Source: JADJYF01 sp050186725
GTDB taxonomy: Bacteria; Pseudomonadota; Gammaproteobacteria; Ga0077536
DNA length: 64,000 nucleotides
NCBI GenBank assembly: GCA_050186725.1
Contig: JBFWYG010000006.1
Location: forward strand, 62,001 to 126,000
Direction: 5' to 3'
The notes under the pieces were generated by a model. The model ran no database searches. It saw only the letters and a program-made list of their open reading frames with translations, and was not told the origin of the DNA. Below are positions 26,289-38,100 of the stretch, one piece after another. The translations under genes were made by a program, and so were the position numbers. Position 1 is the stretch's first letter. Every line of letters starts with the position of its first letter.

Positions 26289-27233
26289 TTGAAGAACATT
26301 TCTCCGCTCGGTGCCATGGTGGTGGGCGCGGCGCTCATCGGTCTGGGCGCACTCGGTCAGCGCTGGCTGACCAACGTCGGTGGTTCCCCCGCCGACGCCC
26401 TGCCGCGTCCCGCGGCCAGCGCCGTCCAGCCACCGGCCGCGCCGCCGGCGGCCGCGCCGGCCGGGGTCGGTAAAGTGACGGCCGCCGGCTTGAGCGATCT
26501 GCTGAACGTGATCGACGCCGAACGGCGCCAGCAGATCCTGGGCTCGCCGGAAGTGTTCAAGCAGTTCGTGCAGCAGGAGGCGCTCAACCAGGCGGTGCTG
26601 AAGGCCGCCTATGCCAACAAGGCCGAGCAGAATCCGCAGATCCGCACGCTTATGGAACGCGCGGCGCAGCGCGCGCTGGGCGAGACCTATCTGAACCAGG
26701 TCGTGCGCGTGAACCTCGATCCGAAGTTTCCGAGCGAAGCGCAGATGCGCGAGGCCTACGACAAGAACCCCGAGGCCTTCCGCGTGCCGGAGCGCGTGCA
26801 CCTGTGGCAGATCTTCCTGCCCGTCGACGCCAAGGGCGACGACAAGCAGTCCAAGGCCGCCTGGTCCCGCGCCGAGAAGATCTCCCGCGACCTGCGCGCC
26901 GGCAAGGGCGACTTCGCCGCGCTCGCCAAGCAGTACTCCGCGCACGAGGCGAGCCGCGTCAACGATGGCTACATGGGCCTCTTGAAGTCCGCCGACCTGT
27001 TGCCGCCGGTCGCCGAGGCGGTGAAGAAGCTCAAGGTGGGGGAGGTCAGCGAGCCCATCGCCTCGGAGTCCGGCCTGCACGTCATCAAGCGCGGCGCGGT
27101 GGTGGCGAGCGAGACCGTGCCCTTCGAGCGCGTGCACGACCAGTTGCGCGCGCGCATGGCGCAGGAAGCCGCGGCCAAGGTGCGCCAGGCGGCCATCGAG
27201 AAGATGGGCAAGGAGTTCCCGGTGACCGTGCCG
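26289..27233 (+). CDS. Parvulin-type peptidyl-prolyl isomerase, membrane-anchored, 3' end lost in a gap
   Basis: At least 315 residues; the end is lost in the N run. TTG start at 26289 is supported by GGGAG 9 bases upstream. A hydrophobic N-terminus (about 8-22) is a signal peptide or anchor, then a Pro/Ala linker, a helical chaperone part and a PpiC/parvulin domain (about 155-260: VHLWQIFLPVD, DFAALAKQYSAHEASRVNDGYMGLL, VGEVSEPIASESGLHVIKRG). Located directly before the TpsB gene, it may keep the giant TpsA unfolded in the periplasm, as the parvulin-like Par27 does for filamentous haemagglutinin in Bordetella. EpsD-like isomerases look similar. Confidence 0.88.
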
Positions 27234-27333
27234 NNNNNNNNNNNNNNNNNNNNNNNNNNNNNNNNNNNNNNNNNNNNNNNNNNNNNNNNNNNNNNNNNNN
27301 NNNNNNNNNNNNNNNNNNNNNNNNNNNNNNNNN
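27234..27333. other. Assembly gap (100 N)
   Basis: A run of exactly 100 N, the usual placeholder for a scaffold join. The reading frame changes across it and the real length is unknown. The end of the isomerase gene, the start and signal peptide of TpsB, and possibly other genes are missing here. Confidence 1.
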
Positions 27334-29034
27334 GGCGCGCAGCGGCCGGGCGAGGCGCCGCGCGAGGTGCCCAAGCCGCCGCCGGCGGAACTGTTCAGCG
27401 TGCCGGCCGTGGTCGACCGACCGCTCGAGATCGACGACGGCGAGAAAGTCGAGGTCACGCGCTTCGTGCTTGAGGGCGCGACCGACCGCCCGCGGCACGA
27501 CATCACCGTCGCCGCCGTGCAGGCCCTGGTCGACGAGAAGCGCGCGGCACGGCCGGAGGGTTTCACCGTCGGCCGCCTGCAGGAAGTGGCCGACGCCGTC
27601 ACCAAGTACTACCGCGAGCACGGGCTCATCCTCGCCCAGGCCTTCGTGCCGGTGCAGGACGTGGAGGGCGGTGAGGTCCACATCCAGGTGATGGAGGGCC
27701 TGCTCGGCCGGGTGGTGACCGAGGGCAACAAGCTCTACAAGCCGCGCATCCTCGAGCGACCCTTCAGCAAGCTGGTGGGCGAGCCGGTCACCAAGGACAA
27801 CATCGAGTCCGCGCTGCTGACGGTGTCGGACTATCCCGGGCAGTCGTCCTTCGGCGTGTTCCAGCCGGGCGTGCAGGTCGGCACCGCCGATCTCGCGCTC
27901 AAGGTGCAGGAAGAGAAACGCTTCGATCTCTCGCTGCGCTGGGACAACCACGGTATCGCCGAGACCGGCCACAACCGTCAGCTCGGACAGCTGACCTTCA
28001 ACAACCCGCTCGGCCAGGGTGACAAGTTCTCGACCACCGTGCAGCGCACCGCGTCGCCGGACAACACCTGGTTCTACGCGTTCGCCTACGAGATCCCGCT
28101 GCCCTACATTCCGCACGCCGGCTGGCTGGACGACAGCCGCATCGGCGTGAGTCTCGATCGCAACCAGTTCGACGTCGGCGGCGAGTTCCGCAACGCCAAC
28201 ATCTACAGCGACATCCGCAATCTCAACGTCTACCTGAGCAAGAGCCTGATCCGCAGCCGCCTGACCAATCTGGGCGTGACGGCGCGCATGGCGAAGAAGC
28301 GCAGCGGCACCAAGGCCGATGGCCGCGAGGTCAATCTCGACAGCCTCGCGGTGGCCTCGCTCGAGTTCAACTACGACGGGGTCGACGCGCGCTTCGGCGG
28401 TCTGAACACCGCGCTGCTCGAGATCTCCCACGGCTTCAACGACCTGTTCGGCGCGATGGGCCGCGACACCGCCTTCGTGCAGCCCACCCGCCAGGGCGGC
28501 AATGGCGACTTCGCCGAGGGCAAGTTCGACAAGGTGCAGCTGACGTTGACGCGCTTCCAGGCGCTGACGCCGCTGTGGGACAAGCTCAAGCACCACAACC
28601 TGCTGCTGACCACCGAAATCATGTGGTCGCCGGATCTGCTGGTACCGCTCGAGCAGTACGCGGTCGGCGGTCCGACCAACGTGCGCGGCTACCGGCCGAC
28701 CGAGGCCTTGTTCGACCGCGCGGTATTCGGCTCGGTGGAATGGATCATCAACGCGCCCTTCATCGCCGACGTGCCGGCCTTCGGCAACCGCACCTGGGGC
28801 GAGCTGATCCAGGTGTCATTCTTCTACGACGTGGCGGCCGGCTACCTCAACAGTTCGCTGCCGACCGAGACCAAGTCCAACAGCTACGATACCGTCGGCC
28901 TGGCCTTCTCGTTCAACAACCCCAAGGCCTTTTCCTCGCGCCTGACCATCGCCGTGCCCACCGGCGACAATCCGCGCCCCGAGGAGACCGGCTGGGGACC
29001 GAAGTACTGGTTCGACGTCAACGTCTTCTTCTGA
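27334..29034 (+). CDS. TpsB outer-membrane transporter of two-partner secretion (ShlB/FhaC family), 5' end lost in a gap
   Basis: 566 residues are visible, continuing from the gap. A Pro-rich linker precedes one or two POTRA domains (about residues 35-195 of the visible part: VTRFVLEGATD, YREHGLILAQAFVPVQDVEGGEVHIQVMEGLLG, LTVSDYPGQSSFGVFQPG) and a 16-strand barrel with alternating beta sequence, ending WFDVNVFF with the terminal Phe that BamA recognises. The conserved VRGY motif of loop L6 is encoded at 28681-28692. It would secrete the TpsA encoded 116 bases downstream. Signal peptide not visible because of the gap. Confidence 0.94.
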   Translation, partial: GAQRPGEAPREVPKPPPAELFSVPAVVDRPLEIDDGEKVEVTRFVLEGATDRPRHDITVAAVQALVDEKRAARPEGFTVGRLQEVADAVTKYYREHGLILAQAFVPVQDVEGGEVHIQVMEGLLGRVVTEGNKLYKPRILERPFSKLVGEPVTKDNIESALLTVSDYPGQSSFGVFQPGVQVGTADLALKVQEEKRFDLSLRWDNHGIAETGHNRQLGQLTFNNPLGQGDKFSTTVQRTASPDNTWFYAFAYEIPLPYIPHAGWLDDSRIGVSLDRNQFDVGGEFRNANIYSDIRNLNVYLSKSLIRSRLTNLGVTARMAKKRSGTKADGREVNLDSLAVASLEFNYDGVDARFGGLNTALLEISHGFNDLFGAMGRDTAFVQPTRQGGNGDFAEGKFDKVQLTLTRFQALTPLWDKLKHHNLLLTTEIMWSPDLLVPLEQYAVGGPTNVRGYRPTEALFDRAVFGSVEWIINAPFIADVPAFGNRTWGELIQVSFFYDVAAGYLNSSLPTETKSNSYDTVGLAFSFNNPKAFSSRLTIAVPTGDNPRPEETGWGPKYWFDVNVFF

Positions 29035-29149
29035 GCGCGCGGGGCCGCTGTGAAACGCTTATCGGACCGCGCATGAACGACCTGTCTACCATCGCCCGGA
29101 CCACCCCGCGGGCACCCGAGCCCGCGCGGATCGCGGCAGGAGCGGACGC

Positions 29150-32100
29150 ATGAGCACGCAGGACAGCCGGCCGGTCACGGCCGCGGCCTTCACCCGTTTT
29201 TCCCTGAAGCCCATCGCCCGTTCCGTGCAGCTCGCCCTGCTGGCCGGCGTCGCCGCGCCGGCGCTGGCCGCGCCCACCGGCGGCCAGGTGCGGGCCGGCA
29301 GCGCGGACATCTCGACCCCCGCGCGCGGCATGACGGTCATCAACCAGCGCAGCCAGCGCGCCGCCATCGACTGGCGCAGCTTCGACGTCGCGCGGAACGA
29401 GACCGTGCGCTTCAACCAGCCGAACGCCAAGGCGAGCGCGCTGAACCGCATCTTCGACCAGAAGCCGAGCGAGATCTTCGGTCAGATCAAGTCGAACGGC
29501 GAAGTCATCCTGCTCAATCCCAACGGCGTGTTCTTCAAGCCGGGGGCCGAGGTGCGCGTCGGCTCGCTGATCGCCGCGGCCATGAACGTGGGCATCGACG
29601 ACTTCATGCGTGGCCGCTACCGCCTCGAGGCGCAGGCGGGCAGTGACGGCCGCGTGTTGAACCAGGGCCGCATCGAGGCCGCGCCGGGCGGCGACGTCGC
29701 GCTGCTCGGGCGCACGGTCGCCAACGAAGGCGTGATCGTCGCCACCGCCGGCCGCGTCAGCCTGCTCGCCGGCGAGAAGACCACGGTGGATTTCGACGGC
29801 GACGGGCTGCTGCGCTTCAGCGTCGACGAGGTGGTGGTCGAGAACGCGCGGAAGCTCGCCGACCAGGTGACGAACACGGGTGAGATCCGCGCCGACGGCG
29901 GTCAGATCCTCATCACCGCGCGCGCCGCCGAGGGCGTGTTCAAGCACGCCATCAACAACGGTGGACTGATCCAGGCCGGGCGCATCGACAAGCAGGGCGG
30001 CAAGGTACGCCTGACCGGCCTCGGACCGGGTGCCTCGGTGCTGAACACCGGCACGCTGGACGCCTCCGCGGCGGACATCGACTCGCGCGGCGGCCGCGTG
30101 GTGGTCGCGGCCGACACCATCGAACAGCGCGGCCGAGTGCGCGCCGACGCTGCCGGCGATCGCGGCGGCTCGGTGAAGCTCGTCGGCAAGTCGCGCGTCA
30201 TGCTCGGCGAGGGCAGCGAGGTCTCGGTGACGAGCGCGGCGGCCAAGGGCGGCACCGTCAAGGCGGCGGGCGAGCAGCTCGAACTCAATTTCGACGCCGA
30301 GGTCGACGCCTCCGGCGCGCGCGGCGGCGGCCAGGTGTTGCTCGGCGGCGGCGCGCGTGGCGAAGCCTCGAGCGTGCCCAATGCGACCACCACCTTCGTC
30401 GGCGGCGCGGCGCGCATCGCGGCCGATGCCACCGTCAGCGGCGACGGCGGCGAGGTGGTGGTGTGGGCGGACGGCAGCACCTGGTTCTACGGCCAGATTT
30501 CCGCCAAGGGCGGTCCCGCCGGGGGCGATGGCGGCTTCGTCGAAGTGTCCGGCAGGCAGAACCTGCTGTACCGCGGCCAGGTGGACGCCACCGCGCCCCA
30601 GGGCGCGAAGGGCACGCTGCTGCTCGACCCGACCACGCTCACCATCATCGACGCCGCGACCGGCGGTGAAGAAGATGCGGAACTGCCTGACATTCTAGAG
30701 GCGGATGATGCCCCCGGCGGCGCCAACACCGTGAGCTGGGGCGAGATAGTCGCGCAGGGCGCGGCGGCCGACATCGTGCTCGAGGCGACCAACGACATCA
30801 CCATCAACGACGTCACCGGCGCCGCCGGCGGCGCCATCACCGCCAACGATCTCGTCACGCTCCCGCTCGACAACGGCAGTCTGACGCTGCGTTCGGTGAG
30901 CGGCGATATCGTGTTCAATGACGTCAACGACGTCATCCGCACGGAAGGCGGCGCGATCGCCATCCAGGCCGGCGGTTCGGTGACGCTCGGCGGCTTCGAC
31001 ACTACCGGCGTCGGCGGCGCGGAATCCGGCGATCTGAGCATCAGCACCGGCGCGGGCGGCTCGCTCGGCGGCGTGATCGACCTCGGCTCGGGCACGCTCA
31101 CGGTGGCCGTGACCGCGGGCACCCTGACGCAGGGCGCGACCGCCGACATCGTCGGCGACGCCGACGTGATCAAGTCCGGCTCGGGCGTCCTGGTGTTGGC
31201 CGCGGTCGGCAACAGCTACACCGGCGACACCGACATCACCGCCGGCACGCTGCGGCTCGGCGACGCCGATGTCCTGCCGAACACCACCGACGTCACCATC
31301 GACACCCTCGCGACCTTCGACCTGAATGATTTCAGCGAAGCGGTCGCGAGCGTGTCCGGCAATGCCAGCGCGACACTCGACATGGGCAGCGCGAGCCTGA
31401 TCGCGTCCGGCAACCTCGATCTGCGCGGCACCAACATCCTGATCGCGGGCGGGGCGGGTGACACCGCGCTGACTGCCGGCGGCACGCTGCAACTCGACGA
31501 CATCACCAAGACCAACACCGGCGATCTCACCCTGACCGCGACCGGCGGCATCGAGCTCGGCGACGACGTCAGCGTGCAGGCGGGCGCGCTGGTGCTGGCC
31601 AGCAGCTTCACCGCGTCGGGCGATCTTACCGCCTCGACCAACATCACCTTCCAGGGCAACGGCACCTTCGATGGCGCCACCCAGACCGTGACCGCGACGG
31701 CGGGCAACATCACGGATGCCGCGGGCCAGGTGCAGAGCAAGACCAGCGCCGGCAACCTCGTGCTGAACGCGGGCGGCGACATTGGCGTCAGTGCCGCCAA
31801 CCGGCTCGGCGTGGCGGTCACCGGCGGCGGCGTGCTGCGTGTCAATGCGGCCAACGTGTTCGCCGAGTCGGCGAGCACGCTGACGGTCGACGCGCTCACG
31901 ACCTCGGGCGCCGGCGCCAACAGCGTCAACATCGCCACCACCGGCACCGCCGCGCTGTCCCTGACCGGCAGCAACAGCGCCAATCTCGCCAATGACAGCA
32001 TCACGCTGTCCGCGGCCGGCGACCTGACCATCAGTACCAGCAATGCGCTGGCCGGCGCCACGGTCGCGCTGACCGCCGGCACTGGCGTGGCGACCGCGAC

Positions 32101-35100
32101 GCTCGATCTGAACGCCGTCGTGTCCGGCACCACCAGCGTGTCGCTGACCGGCGCGGCCGCCGCCAGCACACTCGATCTCGCTGGTCTGAGCGGCGCCCTC
32201 ACCATCACCGCCAGCGGCGACGGCACCGGCAACATCACCGGCGGCCTCACCGCGAGCTACAGCGGCATCGATGCCCTGGTGGGCGGCACAGGCGTCGACA
32301 CGCTGGTCGGTTTCACCAACTACTCGATAACGGGCTCGAACAGCGGCACGGCGACGACACCGGGCACGATGGCCTGGAGCGGCATCGAGAACCTGACCGG
32401 CACGGCGGGCGACAACGTCTTCACGCTGAACGGCGGCTCGCTCTCCGGCGTCATCGACGGTCTCGGTGAGACCACCGCAGACAAGATCGCGGGCTACACC
32501 ACCTACGTCGTCAACGCGGCCAATGGCGGCACCGCGACCGCCGCCGCGGTGACGACCAACTGGCAGGGCATCGAAGATCTCGACGGCAGTGCGGGTGCCG
32601 ATTCCTTCACGCTTGCCGCGGGCGGCAGCCTGCGCCGGCTCGATGCCCTGGGCGACGACGATACGGTGACACTGACCGGCGCCGCCTCCGTCACCACCAT
32701 GGTGCTCGGTTCGGGCAACGACACCCTGGATCTCAGTGGGTTCGCTCTGACCACCGGTGTCGATGGTGGCACGGGTACCAACACCATCCAGGGGGCGACG
32801 GCTTTCACCATCAACGCGGTCGACGGCGGCTCGACGGGCAGTACGAACTTCAGCCTGTTCCAGAACGTGAGCGGTACCACCGGCGCGGATACATTCACGA
32901 TCAGCGCTGGTGGCCGACTGACCGGCACGCTCGATGGTCTGGGCGACAACGACCTCCTGCAGGGTTCCGCCGCCTACACGCTGAGCGGGGCGAACAGTGG
33001 CACGTTCGGCGCGACACCGACCAACTGGCAGAACATCGAGAGCCTGACCGGCACCACCGGCAGCGACACCTTCGTCGTCGCTGGTGGCTCGGTGAGCGGC
33101 ACGGTCGATGGCGCCGGCGGCTCCGATACCCTGCGTTCGGACACCCTCTACATGATCACCGGCGCGAACATCGGTTCGTCGAGCGCGGTGACCGCCTGGC
33201 AGTCCATCGAGAACCTGGAAGGCACGACGGGGGCCGACACCTTCACCTTCAATGCCGGCGGGTCCATTACCGGTACGGCCAGCGGTCTCGCCGGCGACGA
33301 CGTGTTCAACCTCGCCGGCGCGGTTGGCGGTAGCATGCTCGGCGGCGACGGCGCGGACACCTTCACCCTGACCGCGGCCACCACCACGGCACTGAACGGC
33401 GGCAACGACGGCGACTCTTTCAATCTCGCCGGCTTCACCCTGACCGGCGCGATCAACGGCAACACCGGCGTCACCACCGGCAGCGAGAGCGACACCATCA
33501 CCGGCGCCACGACCTACGTCGGCACCGGCGCGGGGAGCGGCACCAGTACGCAGATCTCCGGTGGCTGGTCGAACATAGAGAATCTGACCGGCACCAGCGG
33601 CGTCGACAGCTTCACCTTCAACAGCGGCGGTTCCATCAGCGGCACCGTGAGCGGCCTGGGCGGCAACGATACGTTCAGCCTCGCTGGCGTCGTCAACGGC
33701 ACCATGAGCGGCGGCGATGGCGCGGATACCTTCACGCTCACAGCCAACAGCACCTCGACGCTCGCGGGCGGCAACGATGCCGACACGTTCGCGCTCGGCA
33801 ACTTCACCCTGACCGGCAGCATCAACGGCGGTACCGGCGCCTCTACCGGGTCGGACAGCGACACCGTCTCCGGCGCGCCGAACTACACCATCACCGGCGC
33901 CAACAGCGGTACGAGCACGCGCGTCACGCTCGGCTGGTCGGAAGTCGAGAACCTGACCGGCAGCAGCGCCAGCGACACGTTCACCTTCACCACCGGCACC
34001 CTGAGCGGGACCATCGACGGCCTCGGCGACGCGTTCGCCCTGAGCGGCGGGGAAGTGAGCAACCGTGGCGACGACATCATCGGCAATACGGCCTATACCA
34101 TCGACGGTGCCGGGCAGGGCACGGCCGGCAGCGCGACACCGACCAGTTTCGTCAACATCGAATCGCTGACCGGTTCCCTTGGCGCGGACACCTTCACGTT
34201 CCAGGCCAACGGCGCCCTGACCGGCAACGCCTCGGGCTCGGTTGGCGCTGACGCTTTCGTCGTCGATGGCGACTCTTCCGCGCATGCGCTGGAAGGCAAC
34301 TCCGGCAACGACACTTTCACTTTCCAAACCGGCTCGACCACCTTCACCGGTGATGTGTACGGCGAGACCGAGGGCGTGTCGGGTAACTTTGCCGACTTGA
34401 ATACCTTCGTGTTCAAGAACCGCGCGCGGCTGATCGGCGACCTGAACGGCGGCACCGAGACCGGCGCCGGCTCCGAGAACGATGTGCTGGACTTCAGTCA
34501 GTCCGCGATCCTGAACACCATCAACGTCGTCACCTCCACCGGCAACGTCACCGAGTTCTCGCTCAACCTCGAGGGCGAGAGCGTCAAGATCATCAGCGGC
34601 ACGATCACCGACACGCTGCAGCCGACGCCTCCCGCCGGCATCTTCACTTCGGGCTTCGTCAACGCCTTCTGGTACATCACCGGCGTCAACACCGGCTTCG
34701 TGTCCGACAGCCTCGCCAACCTGGAAACCCTGGTGGCCGGTGGTGTCGAGTCATTCACGAGCGTGGACGCCATCTCCGGCGGCACCGGCAACGACGTGTT
34801 CATCTTCCTCTCCGGCGGCAGGATGACGGCGACGGTCAGCGGCGGCGGCGGCTCGGACAGCCTGGTGGGCTCCATCGGCATCGACGCCTTCACCGTCACC
34901 GGCTCGACCTCGGTCACGGTGAACATCGACGTGAGCGGCGCAAACCTGGCAACGGCATTCTCCGGCATCGCCAACATCGACGGCTCCGCGGGCCTCGGCG
35001 GCGGCGGGGCGGCGGACGCGCGCTTCGGTGACGTCGGCAACGACACCATCACCGTCACCGGCCAGACCTGGGCCGGGCAGATCAAGGGCGGCGGTGGCAC

Positions 35101-38100
35101 CGACACCCTGGTCGGCGCGACCCAGTACACCGTCAACGCGGCGAACGCCGGTACCTCGACCGCAATCACGGGCGGCTGGTCGGAGGTCGAGATCCTGACC
35201 GGCACCAGCGGCGTGGACAGCTTCACCTTCGCCGCCGGCGGCGCGCTGACCGGCATCGCGAGCGGTCTGGGTGGCGCCGATGTCTTCACCCTCACCGGCG
35301 CGGCCAGCGCGGCCACGCTGAGCGGTGGTGACGACGCTGACAGTTTCGATCTCGGTGGCTTCGCCCTGACCGGCGCCATCGATGGTGGCAACGGCGGTAC
35401 GGACACCGATACCGTCAGCAACGCCACGAACTTCACCCTCACCGGCGCGGACAGCGGCACGTCGACGCAGGTCTCCGGCGGCTTCACCGAAGTCGAGAAC
35501 CTGACCGGCACCACGGGCGCCGACAGCTTCGTGTTCAACGCCGGCAGCAGCCTCTCCGGCACGGCGAGCGGCGGCGCGGGCGCCGACAGCTTCGTGCTCG
35601 CCGGCAACGCCAGCGCGCTGTCCCTGACCGGCGGCAGCGAAGCCGACAGCTTCGACCTCGGCGGCTTCACGCTGACCGGCGCCATCGCCGGCGGCACGGA
35701 GAGCGACACGCTGCTCGGCAGCGACACCTACGTGGTCACCGCCAGCAATACCGGTACGTCACCCGATGTCTCGCTCGGCTGGTCGGCGGTGGAGAATCTC
35801 ACCGGCACCGCGGGCGCCGACAGCTTCACCTTCAACGCCGGCAGTCAGCTCGGCGGCACGGCCGACGGCCTGGCCGGCGTCGATGTCTTCACCCTGGCTG
35901 GCACCGCCAGCGTCACCCTGATCCAGGGCGGCGACGATGGCGATACCTTCGACCTCGGCGGCTTCACCCTGACCGGCGTGGTCAATGGCGGCAGCGGTGG
36001 CACGGACGACGACCTCGTGACCGGCGCCGACAACTTTACCGTGACCGGCGCCGACACCGGCACCTCGGGACGCGTGAGCGGCGGCTTCAGCGAGATCGAG
36101 AACCTGACCGGCACCAGCGGCAGCGATAGCTTCACGTTCAATGCGGGCAGCGCATTGACGGGTGACGCGCGCGGCGCGAGCGGCACGGACACCTTCACGC
36201 TGGCGGGCAACGCGAGCGCGGGGCGGCTGATCGGCGGCGCGGGGAGCGACACGTTCAACCTGGCGGGCTTCACGCTGACCGGGCAGGTGGACGGCACGGC
36301 GGGTGACAGCGACGTGTTGACGGGCGCGAACAACTACGTGGTGACGGGCACGGACAGCGGCACGTCGACGCAGGTGAGCGGCGGCTTCAGCAACGTCGAG
36401 AACCTGACCGGCACGGCGGGCGTGGACAGCTTCAGCTTCGACGCGGGCGCGGCGCTCACGGGCACGGCGAGCGGCCTTGCGGGTGCGGACACGTTCACGT
36501 TGAACGGCAGCGCCAGCTCGGCGAGCCTGAGCGGCGGCTCGGAGTCGGACAGCTTCGTGCTGAACGGCTTCACGCTGACCGGCGCGATAGACGGCGGCGC
36601 GAACACCGACACGCTGAGCGGCGCGGACAACTACACGCTGACGCTCGCGAACGGTGGCACGTCGACGCTGGTGAGCGGGGGATTCAGCAACGTCGAGAAC
36701 CTGACCGGCACGGCGGGTGACGATACTTTCGATGTCGGCACCGGCAGCATCACGGGCACGCTGGACGGGCTGGGCGGTGACGATCTGCTGACCGGCTCGA
36801 CGAGCTACACGGTGACTGGGTCTGACACGGGCGCGGCCACCGGCGTGACCCTGTGGCAGAACATCGAGAACCTCACGGGGACGAACGGCAACGACAGCTT
36901 CACGTTCAACGCGGGCAGCGCGTTGAGCGGTGACGCGCGCGGCGCGAGCGGCACGGACACCTTCACGCTGGCGGGCAACGCGAGCGCGGGGCAGCTGATC
37001 GGCGGCGCGGGGAGCGACACGTTCAACCTGGCGGGCTTCACGCTGACCGGGCAGGTGGACGGCACGGCGGGTGACAGCGACGTGTTGACGGGCGCGAACA
37101 ACTACGTGGTGACGGGCACGGACAGCGGCACGTCGACGCAAGTGAGCGGCGGCTTCAGCAACGTCGAGAACCTGACCGGCACGGCGGGCGTGGACAGCTT
37201 CACGTTCACCGCCGGCGGACAGCTGACCGGCACCGCTGATGGTCTCGGCAACGCGGACAGCTTCGTGCTGGGCGGCAACGCGAGCGCCGGCCTGCTGCAG
37301 GGCGGGGCCGGCGACGACAGCGTCGATCTCGGCGGCTTCACCCTGACCGGCGCCGTCGACGGCGGTGCCAATAACGACACGCTGACCGGCGCCGACAACT
37401 ACACCCTGACCGGCGCCAATGCCGGCACCAGCAGCCGCGCGAGCGGCGGCTTCAGCAATGTCGAGAACCTTACCGGCACCGGCGGCGCCGACACCTTCAC
37501 CTTCCAGGGCGGCAGTTCGCTGACCGGCACCGCGGCCGGCGGAGGCGGTGCCGACAGCTTCGTGCTCACCGGCAACGCCAGTGCGGGAAGCCTGACGGGC
37601 AACGGCGGTGACGACACCTTCGACCTGGGTGGCGCCACCCTGACCGGCTCGATCGATGGCGGCAGCGCCGGCAGCGACGTGTTGCGCGGCAGCGACAACT
37701 ACATCCTCACCGGCGTCAACAGCGGCACGTCCTCCGACGTCAGCGGCGCCTTCACCGACATCGAGAACCTGACCGGCACCGCTGGCAACGACACCTTCAC
37801 CGTGAACGGCGGCACCTTGTCCGGCACCGTCAATGGCCTCGGCGGCGCGGGCGATCGCATCGTGGGCGACACCAGCTACGTCATCAATGGCCCAAACAGC
37901 GGCTTCAGCGGCGCGCTCACCGCGTTCGTCAACATCAAGAGCCTGAGCGGCACCGGCGGCGCGGACACCTTCAACTTCCAGGGCGGCTCGCTGGCGGGCG
38001 CGGCCGATGGTCTCGGCGGCGCGGATACCTTCAACATCACCGCCAGCGGCGGCGCGGCCACCATGCAGCTGAACGGCGGCGACAACGACGACGTGTTCAA

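Larger units (their letters stand above)
35194..38067 (+). repeat. Tandem repeats of about 300 bp inside tpsA
   Basis: Successive copies of the ENLTGT motif start near 35194, 35499, 35795, 36100, 36400, 36700, 36870, 37168, 37465 and 37767, so spacing is 296-305 bp except for one short unit of about 170 bp at 36700. Looser, longer-spaced relatives lie upstream from 32391. Each unit encodes about 100 residues predicted to be beta-strand. Confidence 0.85.
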
